DNA of 45,552 nucleotides, from positions 1 to 45,552 of the forward strand of contig JAAXHE010000182.1 of the NCBI GenBank assembly GCA_012271065.1, given 5' to 3'. Shown here piece after piece: positions 25,892 through 35,900 of this stretch (its first letter is position 1; every line of letters begins with the position of its first letter). Below the pieces are notes generated by a model. It worked only from the letters and a program-made list of their open reading frames with translations, did no database searches and was not told the origin of the DNA. Source of the DNA: Candidatus Latescibacterota bacterium (GTDB taxonomy: Bacteria; Latescibacterota; UBA2968; GCA-2709665). A program made the translations under genes and the position numbers.

Positions 25892-25967
25892 CTGAACCTC
25901 AACGGGTGAACGCGCAGTTACGGGCGCCTGTCTTTCCGTTTAGAGGTCGTTCCGGAATGCTGGAACG

Positions 25968-25998
25968 AAAAAAGGGCCGACAAATTCACGTCGGCCCT
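25968..25998. terminator. Bidirectional intrinsic terminator between ino1 and the repeat lipoprotein gene
   Basis: A 9-bp stem AGGGCCGAC / GTCGGCCCT encloses an 8-base loop. Six A residues precede it on the plus strand, so transcripts of the minus-strand gene ending at 26021 have a stem followed by U6. The plus-strand side has only TCTT after the stem. It should stop minus-strand transcription well and ino1 more weakly. Confidence 0.8.
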
Positions 25999-26020
25999 CT
26001 TCATATCCGCATCGTCCACG

Positions 26021-28306
26021 CTAGGTCTTGTCAAGAATCACCACGGCCACGATTTCTGCGCCGTCCTGATCCACGGCCAGGCCCACGTGCTTCCATTCAC
26101 GGTTCAGAATGCTCCGCCTCTGGGCGGCGCTGTGCATCAAATAGGTGAATACTTCCTCAAGGGAAGGACCCCGGGTAATACTCTCCGCGCCCCAGCGCGT
26201 CCGTTCGGTCGCAGGGCCGCCAGACGCCAGGACATCCCACAACCTCGCCCGGGCCGCATCCATCAGCGGTGGATGCGCCTTGAGCGCCGGCAGCCCCAGT
26301 CGGCTGCGCGTAGCGTTGATCATCCGCGAAAGCCGGCTTCGGGCGTCTTCCGCGCCTCGAAACGGCATGACCGCGAGTACAAATTTCCCGAGCGGCGGCG
26401 GATGCCCAACGACCAGGGGCCGGTCGGCGACCACGACGGCCCCTTCGGCGAGTTGCGCCAGGACCTGTACACGGTAATGTCCGGATTTCGTCAGGACACT
26501 TTCCGGGAACACACAGGAAAACCGCCCTTCCTCCCGCTCAACCGGCGACTCAAACACATTGCCGTCGGGCAGCCGGAAGACAGCCGCCAGCAGGTCGTCG
26601 AGATCGGAAATTAAAGCGCCCGACACCCGCAGGCGACCCCCTGGCGACAGTCGGCCCGGTGTTTCGTCGACGTCCGCGAGATCATTCCTTAACGGTCCCC
26701 AGTACCTGTAGGCATTCACAAAGGTCTTGATCCGCGTCCCATCCGGAAACTCCTCTACCTGGTTGCCCTTTGCGTCGCTCTGAAGACGCCGTCCGTCCGG
26801 AAACATCTCCAGCCGGTTGCCACCGGCGTCGGTCTGTACTTCCCGGCCGTCGGCAAACACCTCCAGTCGGACGCCGTCAGCGCCGGTCTGCACTTCGCGC
26901 CCGTCCGGGTACATCTCCACGGTCAAGCCATCCGCATGGCGCTCGACGCGGCCGCCTCCAGGCTTCTCAATAACCGAGGAGCCGTCCTTCATGAAGGTTC
27001 GCCTGGTCCCGTCTATAAATACCTCCACCCGCTCGCCGTCCGGACCCCGTTGTACCCGCCGCCCGTCCGCGAATTCCTCCAGCACCGTCCCGTCCCGTGT
27101 ACGGGTAAGCCGCCGTCCGTTCGGGAACACGGTGACCCGGTGTCCTTCACCGGTTACGGCAACGATTCTACCGTCCGCATAACGGGTCTCCTTCATTCCC
27201 TCGGGAAAGGTCATCTCAACGGTCCCATTCCTGCGCTTCACGCGGAGGGTGCCGTCCTCAAATCGCGTCGTCTCGCTGCCGTCAGGAAAAATCGTCCGCT
27301 CTGTTCCGGTCTTGAAGTGCTGAACGATGCGCCCGTCGGCAAATCGTTCTTCCCGGTTGCCGTCCGCGAATGTGGCAGCGATACTTCCATCAGGATGGGT
27401 CACCCGAACGTTTCCCCGCGCGTCCGTTATTTCGATCCTGCCGTTGGCATGGCGATTTTCCCGCGCTCCGTCGGGCAATTCCACTTCCACCCGTCCGTCC
27501 GGGAAGACCACTCGCTGCCTGCCATCCGGAAACGTGGTCCACTCTCGTCCGTCCCTGTATTTCCGTCTGCGCATGCCCGAACCGGGCATCGTCTTGCTCT
27601 TGGGTTTTGGCCACACGCCCGCCAGTACCCGCAAATATCCGTCCGGCGGCATCTCGGCGCGTACTCCGGACCGGTGGCGGAGTCTGGGAAAAATGCTCTG
27701 ATGGACACCAACGGCATCTTCCAGGATCATGTCGTTCTCAACCGGGCTTCGGGCAGGCAGCGCCAATTCGTCGTAGACATCGGGGTGGAGATGCAGGTAC
27801 AGATACTGAAACCTGCCCAGCGATTCGCCTTTTTCGCTTCCAACGACCGTGCCGGTACCAATCACGGAAGCAACCATCACCCCCGAATCGGTCCGGCCTT
27901 CGGCCAGCCACGCGTCCGGAACCCGATACTCCCTGTCCTTCCATTGAATGGTCAGGTTTTCTACAGGCCGTACTAAATCCATTTGCACCGCGTACGTCCG
28001 AAACGGGACGAAGATCAGGTCCCCTGCGAAGACTGCGGGCGACGATACCAGAGGCCACCACGACCGTCTCGTCTCCTCGTTGGTCACGCTGTCCCGCTGT
28101 ACCCGGATCAACCTTCCCTCAGTCACGACCGCTTCCGCTGTATATCCGCCGGCGCCCTCTACGTAATCGGCCACCGTCCATTCCGGCTTGTGGGCGTATG
28201 CACCCGGGCGCGCCACCGCTCCGGAAAGGGTAACCGCCGCCTCTTCCTCCGAACAGGCCGACAGAAGGAGAGCCAGAGCCAGCCGGATTGGCGGGTTGAC
28301 ATTCAT
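26021..28306 (-). CDS. Lipoprotein with SLBB domain, 31 nonapeptide G-box-like repeats and CAP domain
   Basis: The 761-residue protein begins with a short lipoprotein signal whose lipobox LSAC has Cys18. Residues about 25-102 form an SLBB domain (LSGAVARPGAYA, VEGAGGYT, AGDLIFVPF) as in polysaccharide-export proteins. Residues 250-528 are 31 consecutive nine-residue units of the form F-P/A-D-G-R-x-x-x-x with no register break. They resemble the Tcp10_C/G-box of centriolar CPAP/SAS-4 (units such as FPDGTVKYI), a single extended beta-sheet. An Ig-like segment follows (about 545-635), then a CAP/SCP-like domain (about 645-761, MINATRSRLGLPAL, HSAAQRRSILNREWKHVGLAV). Surface exposure and polysaccharide or protein binding are inference. 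GGAG precedes its ATG. It lies 98 bases after the GWxTD gene and probably shares its transcript. Confidence 0.85.
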   Translation of the reverse strand: MNVNPPIRLALALLLSACSEEEAAVTLSGAVARPGAYAHKPEWTVADYVEGAGGYTAEAVVTEGRLIRVQRDSVTNEETRRSWWPLVSSPAVFAGDLIFVPFRTYAVQMDLVRPVENLTIQWKDREYRVPDAWLAEGRTDSGVMVASVIGTGTVVGSEKGESLGRFQYLYLHLHPDVYDELALPARSPVENDMILEDAVGVHQSIFPRLRHRSGVRAEMPPDGYLRVLAGVWPKPKSKTMPGSGMRRRKYRDGREWTTFPDGRQRVVFPDGRVEVELPDGARENRHANGRIEITDARGNVRVTHPDGSIAATFADGNREERFADGRIVQHFKTGTERTIFPDGSETTRFEDGTLRVKRRNGTVEMTFPEGMKETRYADGRIVAVTGEGHRVTVFPNGRRLTRTRDGTVLEEFADGRRVQRGPDGERVEVFIDGTRRTFMKDGSSVIEKPGGGRVERHADGLTVEMYPDGREVQTGADGVRLEVFADGREVQTDAGGNRLEMFPDGRRLQSDAKGNQVEEFPDGTRIKTFVNAYRYWGPLRNDLADVDETPGRLSPGGRLRVSGALISDLDDLLAAVFRLPDGNVFESPVEREEGRFSCVFPESVLTKSGHYRVQVLAQLAEGAVVVADRPLVVGHPPPLGKFVLAVMPFRGAEDARSRLSRMINATRSRLGLPALKAHPPLMDAARARLWDVLASGGPATERTRWGAESITRGPSLEEVFTYLMHSAAQRRSILNREWKHVGLAVDQDGAEIVAVVILDKT
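26723..27559 (-). repeat. Coding tandem repeat, 31 units of 27 bp
   Basis: This stretch encodes the nonapeptide units of the lipoprotein. The amino-acid pattern is strict (Gly at position 4 in essentially every unit, Asp usually before it), while the DNA units differ widely. The array is therefore old and maintained by selection on protein, not a recent slippage expansion. Confidence 0.9.
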
Positions 28307-28404
28307 GGATCGCTCCGTGACAAACGTGGTCGATGCCCGATATGTCCAAATGTCGTCTGCTGCTCCCGGTCCCCTCAGCCCCCATCCTCCATTTGAGGTC
28401 CGTC

Positions 28405-30870
28405 CTACCTGATCGTCAATCTTGTGGTTCCGGTCGTCGTCTGCCCCGACACCTGGTCCGTTACGGTTACCCTCAGGAACTTTTCTCCCGGATCGGAAGC
28501 CGCCATGTCCAGCTCCACGTATCCCTGGTCGTCTGCACGGTTCCCGATATGGGCGTATTCGATCGAAATCGACGCCTGATTGTGCTGCCGGACATTCAGC
28601 AGTCTGCCGATTCCACTTCGAATACGGGCGCCAATCGATTCGCTCAGCGCCGACTGCATTTCGTAGGACACCCGGTAGCGCGTGGCTCCAAACTCGTCCC
28701 GCTTCAGGTTGTAGACTTCGTAGTAGATGAAGACCGATTGCCCGCGTTCATACGTCCGCGTGGGATTGGGAACGACCCGGATGTCACCCTTTCGGAATCG
28801 ATCGTCCTGTGCGGGTTGGATGGACGCAGCCAGCTGGATGCCGCTCAACCTCAGATAACCTCTGGCAAATGACGGCAACACGACTTGCTGTTCGTAGACC
28901 TGCGATCTGCCCGTACCGGTGTCAATTACCTGGACGGACATCCGGTATCTGCCGGGCGGAGCCGAAACCCGGAACATCTCCGGAACATAAGCCATCTGGG
29001 AAGTATCCGCAGGCATGTCGGAAAACAGTTCGAATTCCGCGTCTCTCCGCAGCACCCGCTCGTTCGCATCGTTGTAAAGCGCCACGCCGTTTTTCAGTCG
29101 GGCCGTTGGCTTTCCGTCTAACCCCGGGGAGAAGGACAGCTCCCAGAGCGGTATGCCATAGTACACTTCAAGATTTGAAGCGTCCTGCGCTCCCTTGAAG
29201 CCCGCGGAGTCGAAGAAATACGCAAGCGGACCCGTGGCGAATGTGGGCCTGTAGAGTGTGGGCACACGGCGACCTACATGGTCCAGTTTCAACTTGGGAT
29301 TCATGCGCTGCCAGGTATACAGGTGGCGGGAGTGTCCGCCCTTCCCGCTGGGCATATCGGCGAATTTGAAAGACGTCTTTCCCAGCGTGCGGGTGAAGGT
29401 AATCTCCATCCCGGGCCCCACGTCCGTATAAATCCAGTATTCCCAGACTTTTCCGTAAACGGGGTACACCGGCCAGCCCAGAATGCTGGACGTCATCCGC
29501 AATTTACCGGAAAGATCCCCCGAGCCGTCGCTCAACGGGATCGCCTTGTATCCGCCGGTCGCTGTCCGCGTGACGCCCGCCTCCTCCATTTCACGAAGAT
29601 TCTCGCTGACGGGCCCTAAAACACTCGCTTCGCCGAGATCTCCGTCCCTGCCTCCGTAGGAAGTCGTCTCGCTGTTTCGCACCCTGAGCATGTGGGATAG
29701 CGCGTCGCCGGCATGCAGTGCGATCCGTTCCTTGATCCTGATCGCTTTCGGGTTCGTTTCGAATCGGATATTCTCGGAACTGCTCACGTGGGCGGGACTG
29801 CCGTAGCGCACGTAGACGTCTCCGCGCACGTCCCAGGGGAACCGGTCCTTTCCGAAATGCTCCAGCGAGTATGCCACGCGGCGGTAATGTTCCAGCTTTC
29901 GCTCGTTCGCGGCCGTTGCGGGGGCAGGATCCCGGCCGGACCAGTATTTCTCGGAAAGTGCCTTCCACTTTGCCGGCGGCGCGGCTTCGAATTTTTCCCG
30001 CTCACCGTTTTCCGCCACTTCGCGCAGGTCGAAATATACGGTCTGCGTGTCCGCTCCCAGGCCCTCGAGATACCGGTCGAAGAGGACGTCGGCGCGGTCG
30101 AATTGGCGCTGTTTCATGCAGGCTTCTGCAATCGCCACGAGCGACCGCTGCTGGAGGGGATTGCCGGATTCCACAAGCGGCGTGAGAACCGGCAGGGCCT
30201 CATCAGCCCTTTCCAGTTCGGTCAACACCTCCCCCAGTTCCAGCCGGGCTTCCGCGTGATCCGGGTTGACCTCGAGTTGCCTTCGAAAGGCCATTTCCGC
30301 CTTTTCGCCCTGGACATACTCTCCCGCTTCGCCATTCTTGTAGATGCGACCGATGCGAAACCAGACATCCGGATGCTCCGGTGCGATTTTTGAAAGTCGC
30401 CTGTACGCGATCAACTCTTTGGTGTCGCCAATCTCACGGTAGGCCCTTGCAAGATTGTAGTAGGCCTCGGCATAGGCTCGGTCCACCGAAATCGCATCCT
30501 GGAAGTATTTGATCGCCCACTGCAACCCCTTTTCTTTCCTCATGTACACCAGCCCCAACCCATTGTGGGCGGGGCCGTATTTCCTTTGCCGGCGCCTGGC
30601 ATCCATAAACGCGTCTTCGGCCGCATCCAGGTCGTCACGCCGCAGATACACGTGGCCGATCCCGACCAACGAAGGCGCGTGTTTCCTGCTTATTCCCAGC
30701 GCTTGCCTGAATTTCTGCAGCGCGGCGTCCGGGTCTCCAGCTTCGAACAACCGCATGCCCTCGCGGTAAAGACCGTCAGCTGACGTTTGGATGGAATCGG
30801 TCGCTTCGACTGGGGCTGCGCCTGCCGTACCAAGAACGCATGTTATCGCGAAAGCCAGAAAGTTCCTCAT
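28405..30870 (-). CDS. Secreted TPR-GWxTD domain protein
   Basis: The 821-residue protein has a signal peptide (FLAFAITCVLGTAGAAPVEA). TPR repeats run over about 30-290 (YREGMRLFEAGDPDAALQKF, GPAHNGLGLVYMRKE, AYYNLARAYREIGD). A GWxTD domain follows: KYWSGRDPAPATAANE, RVAYSLEHFG, and FPWDVRGDVYVRYGSP, where the usual GWxTDRG core is altered to PWDVRGD. The C-terminal 300 residues are beta-rich with LSFSPGLDGK and GRYRMSVQVIDTGTG. GWxTD proteins occur in FCB bacteria, Gemmatimonadota and Acidobacteriota; their function is unknown. The frame is open from 30921, but GGAGGG seven bases before ATG 30870 and the signal peptide decide the start. It probably forms one transcript with the repeat lipoprotein. 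Confidence 0.85.
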   Translation of the reverse strand: MRNFLAFAITCVLGTAGAAPVEATDSIQTSADGLYREGMRLFEAGDPDAALQKFRQALGISRKHAPSLVGIGHVYLRRDDLDAAEDAFMDARRRQRKYGPAHNGLGLVYMRKEKGLQWAIKYFQDAISVDRAYAEAYYNLARAYREIGDTKELIAYRRLSKIAPEHPDVWFRIGRIYKNGEAGEYVQGEKAEMAFRRQLEVNPDHAEARLELGEVLTELERADEALPVLTPLVESGNPLQQRSLVAIAEACMKQRQFDRADVLFDRYLEGLGADTQTVYFDLREVAENGEREKFEAAPPAKWKALSEKYWSGRDPAPATAANERKLEHYRRVAYSLEHFGKDRFPWDVRGDVYVRYGSPAHVSSSENIRFETNPKAIRIKERIALHAGDALSHMLRVRNSETTSYGGRDGDLGEASVLGPVSENLREMEEAGVTRTATGGYKAIPLSDGSGDLSGKLRMTSSILGWPVYPVYGKVWEYWIYTDVGPGMEITFTRTLGKTSFKFADMPSGKGGHSRHLYTWQRMNPKLKLDHVGRRVPTLYRPTFATGPLAYFFDSAGFKGAQDASNLEVYYGIPLWELSFSPGLDGKPTARLKNGVALYNDANERVLRRDAEFELFSDMPADTSQMAYVPEMFRVSAPPGRYRMSVQVIDTGTGRSQVYEQQVVLPSFARGYLRLSGIQLAASIQPAQDDRFRKGDIRVVPNPTRTYERGQSVFIYYEVYNLKRDEFGATRYRVSYEMQSALSESIGARIRSGIGRLLNVRQHNQASISIEYAHIGNRADDQGYVELDMAASDPGEKFLRVTVTDQVSGQTTTGTTRLTIR

Positions 30871-31035
30871 CTTGCGACCCTCCGTGCGGAACAATGCGCA
30901 CCAACGTATTAAACGAGGCATCCATGGGCGTTACAGTCGATCACGCGCCCTTGAAAGACACCAGGCGACGGGAGACGGTTCCCTGAAATACATCAGGCGC
31001 ATCGCGCTGCGCCAACACCCGGGCTTCAAGCCGGC

Positions 31036-31899
31036 TCAGCCCAACCGAAGCGGACCCATCTCCGACGCGAGGGCTACGTCGTCCAGTTCGGCCGCGTTCG
31101 CCGCGCCGCTCGATACCGTGCTGACCCTCGCGTCCGCCAGTACATATCGGAACGCATTCCGGGGCACGGTCCCCGGTTTATCCCGGAGGCGTCCAATGAT
31201 CGCTTCCGCGTTGGCCCGGTCGCCCGGATCCTGCAGGTCTTCAAGTGCTGCCCTTCGCCGGGGTTCGTCGGAGAACAGCCCTCCGGCGAGCACTGTGGCA
31301 ACCACAATACCCATCCCGCGTGCGGCTGCCGCCGGTATGACCTCATCGGCGGCCTTATGCGAACAGGGGTGGTAGTCGTGGAAGACGAGCAGAGTGTCGA
31401 ACTCTCCCGTGCGAGCGAGTTTCGCCAGAAGGGGGATGGCACGGTCCGTTATGCCGATATGGTCGCACAGCCCCCGTTTCTGAGCCTCCCGCAGCCCCGC
31501 GAGGGTCCCGTCCCGTTCCAGGATGCGTTCCCACCCGGCTTCGCTCACCTGATGGATCTGTGCCGAAAAGAGCCTGCATATGCGCAGCCGCTTCAGGCTT
31601 CGTTCCAGGCTTCGCAATACGCTGTCCCGCCGATAGTCGAAGTCTTTGGGGTCAAACCCTACCTTTGTAGCGACATGCATGCGGGCGCCAGCGGCTTCGA
31701 GGGCGTACCCGAACAGCGCTTCGCTCCTGCCGTAAAGAGGCGCGGTGTCGATATAGTTGATTCCAAGCTCAGCCGCACGCTGGACGATCTCAACCGCGTT
31801 TTCCCGCTCGCGTTCGTGATCCGGTCCTCCAATGTACGCGCCGCCCAGGCTGACCTCGCTGACACGGATACCCGTATTGCCGAATTCGCGGTATTGCAT
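31036..31899 (-). CDS. Aldo/keto reductase
   Basis: The 287-residue NADPH-dependent (beta/alpha)8 oxidoreductase has the catalytic tetrad in place: Asp51 and Tyr56 in YIDTAPLYG, Lys79 in VATKVG and His116 in SAQIHQV. The N-terminus YREFGNTGIRVSEVSLGG is typical of the family, and the C-terminal NAFRYVLADARVSTVSSGAAN binds cofactor phosphate. It resembles the group that includes L-fucose or D-threo-aldose dehydrogenases, but the substrate is not certain. GGAGGGACG precedes its ATG. It ends 165 bases before the GWxTD start. The 238 bases upstream, up to the antitoxin stop, show no gene. Confidence 0.9.
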   Translation of the reverse strand: MQYREFGNTGIRVSEVSLGGAYIGGPDHERERENAVEIVQRAAELGINYIDTAPLYGRSEALFGYALEAAGARMHVATKVGFDPKDFDYRRDSVLRSLERSLKRLRICRLFSAQIHQVSEAGWERILERDGTLAGLREAQKRGLCDHIGITDRAIPLLAKLARTGEFDTLLVFHDYHPCSHKAADEVIPAAAARGMGIVVATVLAGGLFSDEPRRRAALEDLQDPGDRANAEAIIGRLRDKPGTVPRNAFRYVLADARVSTVSSGAANAAELDDVALASEMGPLRLG

Positions 31900-32137
31900 T
31901 TCACGTCCCTCCGGCCGGAGGTGTGGCCACGATGATGGTTTCCGAGCCCTGGAAAGCAGTTGCAGTGGACGATAGTGGGACGGTACCTATTGTGTCGACC
32001 ATCGACCGGCGGAGTGTCGAATGCCAATCTCGATTCGACAAAAACAGCAACGCGGCGAGGCAACGAAACCTTCCGAAACGGGACACAAATGTTGTCCAAA
32101 TGGGAATTTTCCCCTAACGTACACGAAAAATGACGAA

Positions 32138-32380
32138 TCAAGGTTGGAGTTTGTCTTCCGGTAGAGGAGGTCGGTCAGGCACGTGATCCAGAATGCTCTT
32201 GAGGGCCCCCTCTTTTGCCCGATCTGCTCTGGCGGACAAATATGCTTCGGTTAATATGGCCGAGACCTTTTCCGACACCGCGGTCGAAATAAACTGATTG
32301 ATAGAAACCCCTTCGAGTTTGGCAATCTCCTTGATATGACGATGGATAGAATCGGGTAGTCGCAGGTTTAGTGCTCCCAT
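32138..32380 (-). CDS. Ribbon-helix-helix antitoxin
   Basis: The 80-residue protein has the pattern of HicB-C-terminal-type ribbon-helix-helix DNA-binding proteins: a beta strand LNLRLPDSIHRHI, helix KEIAKLEGVS and helix INQFISTAVSEKVSAI. The C-terminal half (RADRAKEGALKSILDHVPDRPP) should bind and block the toxin. Its start overlaps the end of the PIN-toxin gene by 13 bases, so the order is toxin first, the reverse of most vapBC pairs. The stretch is less GC-rich than its surroundings, which fits recent transfer. It probably represses its own promoter at 32803-32831. Confidence 0.85.
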   Translation of the reverse strand: MGALNLRLPDSIHRHIKEIAKLEGVSINQFISTAVSEKVSAILTEAYLSARADRAKEGALKSILDHVPDRPPLPEDKLQP

Positions 32381-32796
32381 TTCAGCTCCTCCAAAAATTG
32401 CCCCGGGGTGATCGCTCGAATACCGAACTCGATTGCTCGCTTAAAATCCCTGACGTTATGGGTGACAATCGTTGAGGTGGAAGAGGCCACCGCCAGTTCC
32501 AGAATATGGTCGTCTTTTGGATCCGATAAACAGGGCCGCCAATGAAAGTAGACGACCTGGTGATTGCTACGCCGGCAAAGATCATCTAACAAAGCCTCTA
32601 TCTCCTTATCTGTCAGATTCAGCATTTCCTGATCTCTCTTCAAGACCTCTTCATATTCGAAGACCAGGGTCGTCGAGAGTACGATTTGGATCCGGCCCTG
32701 CTCTAACGCAATTAAAACTTGATGCGAGGCGCCGCAAGAGGAATACAAACCCGCATAGAGCACATTCGTATCGAGAATGGTATTTATTGAGTCCAC
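32368..32796 (-). CDS. PIN-domain ribonuclease toxin (VapC-like, COG1569 type)
   Basis: The 142-residue PIN nuclease has the four acidic metal ligands: Asp in ILDTNVLYAG, Glu in LVFEYEEVL, Asp in DPKDDHILELA and Asp in VTHNVRDF. Such toxins cut tRNA or rRNA when the antitoxin is lost; this subgroup's target is unknown. The start is GTG 32796, immediately before ILDTN, so there is no room for a later start. No ribosome-binding site precedes it, and the predicted transcription start falls on or next to that codon, suggesting a leaderless message. It is paired with the overlapping antitoxin gene. Confidence 0.88.
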   Translation of the reverse strand: MDSINTILDTNVLYAGLYSSCGASHQVLIALEQGRIQIVLSTTLVFEYEEVLKRDQEMLNLTDKEIEALLDDLCRRSNHQVVYFHWRPCLSDPKDDHILELAVASSTSTIVTHNVRDFKRAIEFGIRAITPGQFLEELKWEH

Positions 32797-32802
32797 AGAG
32801 TG

Positions 32803-32831
32803 ATACTACATATAGCACCATATAATGTCAA
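32803..32831 (-). promoter_or_regulatory. Consensus sigma-70-type promoter of the toxin-antitoxin pair
   Basis: On the minus strand TTGACA (32831-32826), a 17-base spacer and TAGTAT (32808-32803). The predicted start coincides with the GTG of the toxin. The spacer and flanks contain an imperfect dyad, ACATAT-N6-ATAT followed by ATGT, a likely operator for the antitoxin. Confidence 0.75.
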
Positions 32832-32965
32832 GGCGAAAATTTCATCGCGAATTCGTCGTCGATGCGATTTCTTAACAGGTTCGGCTACACATTCGACCTC
32901 AATCAGGGTATATTTCTGTATCTCAGCGTTTTCGCGGCAGGCAGACACGAATAAGGATCGTGGAT

Positions 32966-35900
32966 ATGTATCCGCGCGTGGTTGTCCTTCTCCTTCTCCT
33001 TTCATCTGCGACAACGTCTCTCCACGCGAATCCCGCGTCAATCCCGCCGGTGTATGAGCGCCTCAAAGACCCGTACCTGAACACCGTGCTCGTGGAGGAC
33101 GGATGGGCGGCCGCGACGATCGTGGTCCCGTCAAACGGAGTCTATGACGCCCAGGCGGCGGGTATCCAGCGGGCTATTCTTGAACGCACCGGGGTGCAGG
33201 TCCCTCTAGCGCGGGACGATTCACCCGCTGGTTCGGTGCCGATTACGGAAAACCTGATATTGCTGGGCAACAGGTCCACGAATCGCGCAATTTCCGCACT
33301 GTACGATCGATACTACACGCTGGTGGACCTGAAATATCCCGGTCCGGGCGGCTACGTCGTGCGTTCGCTTCACAATCCCTTCGGAAACGGCCGCAACGTG
33401 ATTACGGTGGGCGGGAGCGATGCCGCCGGGGTGGGTCAGGCGGCGGAAGTGTTTATTGGCAAGATTGCCGAAAGCGCAGGGAATGGCGCCGCCCTGTCGG
33501 TCGGCTGGACTATGGAAATCCGTCTTGGAAAAGGCATACAGATACCGGAAGAGCTCCAGGAGTTCGAAACTTGGGAGGCCTCCGCGGGTTACCGGTCCGT
33601 GGGGTATTTCGGGTGGAACAGCATCAGCAAACATATGGCGATGTACTATATGACCGGAGAGGAACGCCATGCGCGGGAGTTTCTGCGACTGTCATTTCCG
33701 GACGCCGCGGCGAGGGCCCGGATCGCGGCGATCGACGGTGAGAGGATCGAGAACAAGGATGAGCCCCTCAGCGGTCCATACCATTACACCGCGCATATGC
33801 TGATCCTCTTCTGGGACCTGATCGAGGAAAGTCCGGTCTTCACGGACGAACAGCGGTTGCGGATCACCAACGCGTTCGCAAAGCAGTTTTCGCACGATCC
33901 CTATGGGCAGAGCCGGACCGCGATGATCGTACGGAATCTGGACACGGGCAGAGAGGTCTATGACACGCCGCCCTCAGGCGTCGGTACGCGGCACCACCAG
34001 TGGGCCGCCATTGCGCTTTATTGTCTCGGCCGATACTTTCAAAAAGACTATCCGCACCCGCTGTGGCAGCACTGCATGTGGGCGGCCGAATGGCAATTCT
34101 CACCGTTGCGTGAACACGCGTGGGTGATGGGCGAAGCCGACAATCTGTATTGGTACAGCACAGGTATCGCTCCGATTCTCACATATATGCTGATCTCGGG
34201 GGATCGGGCGGCGTTGCGGAACGGCGTTCTGGAAACGCTGCTGCGCGGGCAGGAGATGCTGATATCCGGCCGCGAACCTGATTGGGCCCTTCGTTACGCC
34301 TCGATCGGTTACCTCCACAAGGCCGCATATCTCACGGGCGACGGGCGATATCTGGAATACGCACGACGGACAGGGGTGAGCCTGAATGAGTTCCGGCTGG
34401 GGCAGTCCTTCTGGCCGGAGTCCGGCCTTGATCCGGTCCAGCCGACCGATCTTGTCCAACAATGGAGCGTCCTCGAGGTGCCGGAGCCCATGTGGAGGCG
34501 ACGCGCAAGCGGGCTGCCTCTTGCGGATTCGTTTCAATTCGGGAGTTTTCGAAGCGCCACCGACGCGACGGGCGATTTCATCCTGATCGACGGGCTGAAC
34601 GGAGCGTCCCGGAATCCCTACCACTCGTTTGCGGTTCTGGAACTCCGCCTGGACGGAGAAACAGTGCTACAGGGATACGAAAATCAGGTGCTGACCGGGG
34701 CCGACGGGCTCGTGGCGCCGCGCAGTCCCATGGATGCGGCGCTTCGCTATCGGGACGTGGTGGGCCGAACGGCCGTGGCCGTCGCGGAGGTGCCCGATGC
34801 GTCGTTCTGCAGCTGGCGCCGCGCCCTGGTGCAACGCGTGGGAAGGTATGCGTTGTTCGTGGACCTGCTGAAGTTCCGGGTGAACAGCGCGAATCTGGAT
34901 GTGAGAATGGGATGGACGGCGCCGGGCAGATGGCGTACGGCTTCAGCGGGCGGGGAGTCGCACATCGAGACCAGCGGAAGGCGCTATGGAATCCGCGCCT
35001 CCGATCCTGTCGAGATTACACTGAATGGGAGAACCGCGACACTGGCCTGGACCGGCGCTGTGTCGACCGGTGAGGAACGCGCGTTCTTTTCGCTGATTGC
35101 CGCGGGCGGCGCGGATGGAGCCCGCGTTTCCTGTCTGCGACTCGAAACGAGGGCGGCGGTACTCGGCCTTCCGTCGCCGGCCATTGCCGTCGACGGAGAA
35201 TACGCCGGTATTCAGGGCGACGTGGTCCTGCTGGCCGGCGATCACCTCTTTGGGAAGGACCTGAAAACTGCAGGATTGGAGGGGGTTCTGTTCAGCGCGG
35301 ACGGACCGGTCGATCTGGATTGGGACTTTCGCAAGGGATCGGCGACGCTTACAGCAAGAGAAGAGACTCGCGTTCAGGCTGCGTTCGCTGAACCAACCGA
35401 CGTCCGGATGGACGGCGTTCCGCTCTCGATCCGGGCGGATTCCGATAGTGGCGCCGTGTTCGACGTGCCGGAGGGCAGGCATGTATTGACCGGCGCGATT
35501 CCAAATCCCAATCTGCTCTCCGTCACGGTCGACCGGCTCGGCGAGATGTTGTCGCAGGCCAGGACGGCGCGCCGCCGGGACGCAGAGCTTCCTGATGATC
35601 GGGTAACGCCGGTGGGTCCGCCAGCGCCTCTGTTTCTGAGGACGCGGATCGGCGGCCCCGTAACGGACATGATTTCCTTCACGGCCGAAGGTGAGGCGTG
35701 GATCGGAGTCGCGGCGGAAAGAGGGGTCCATCTGCTGACACCGGATGGCCGTGAGGGTCGGTTTTTCAGAACGGACGCCCCTGTCAGGGTGATTGCCTGG
35801 TGGGATGCCTTCCAGCTGCTGCTTGTGGGGTGCAAGGACGAGCAGGTTATCGCATTCGACCTGGAAGGAAGGAGACGCTGGACGTTCGTATCCGAAATGC

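Noticed and set aside
26723..27559. CRISPR-like periodicity of 27 bp
   Set aside because: Units are contiguous without spacers, vary at DNA level, and encode an in-frame nonapeptide repeat.
26936..27976. Plus-strand open frame of 346 codons opposite the repeat lipoprotein
   Set aside because: It is a shadow created by the 27-bp coding periodicity of the opposite strand.
32100..32114. GGGAATTTTCCC palindrome after the antitoxin gene as a terminator
   Set aside because: The loop would be too small and there is no T-run.
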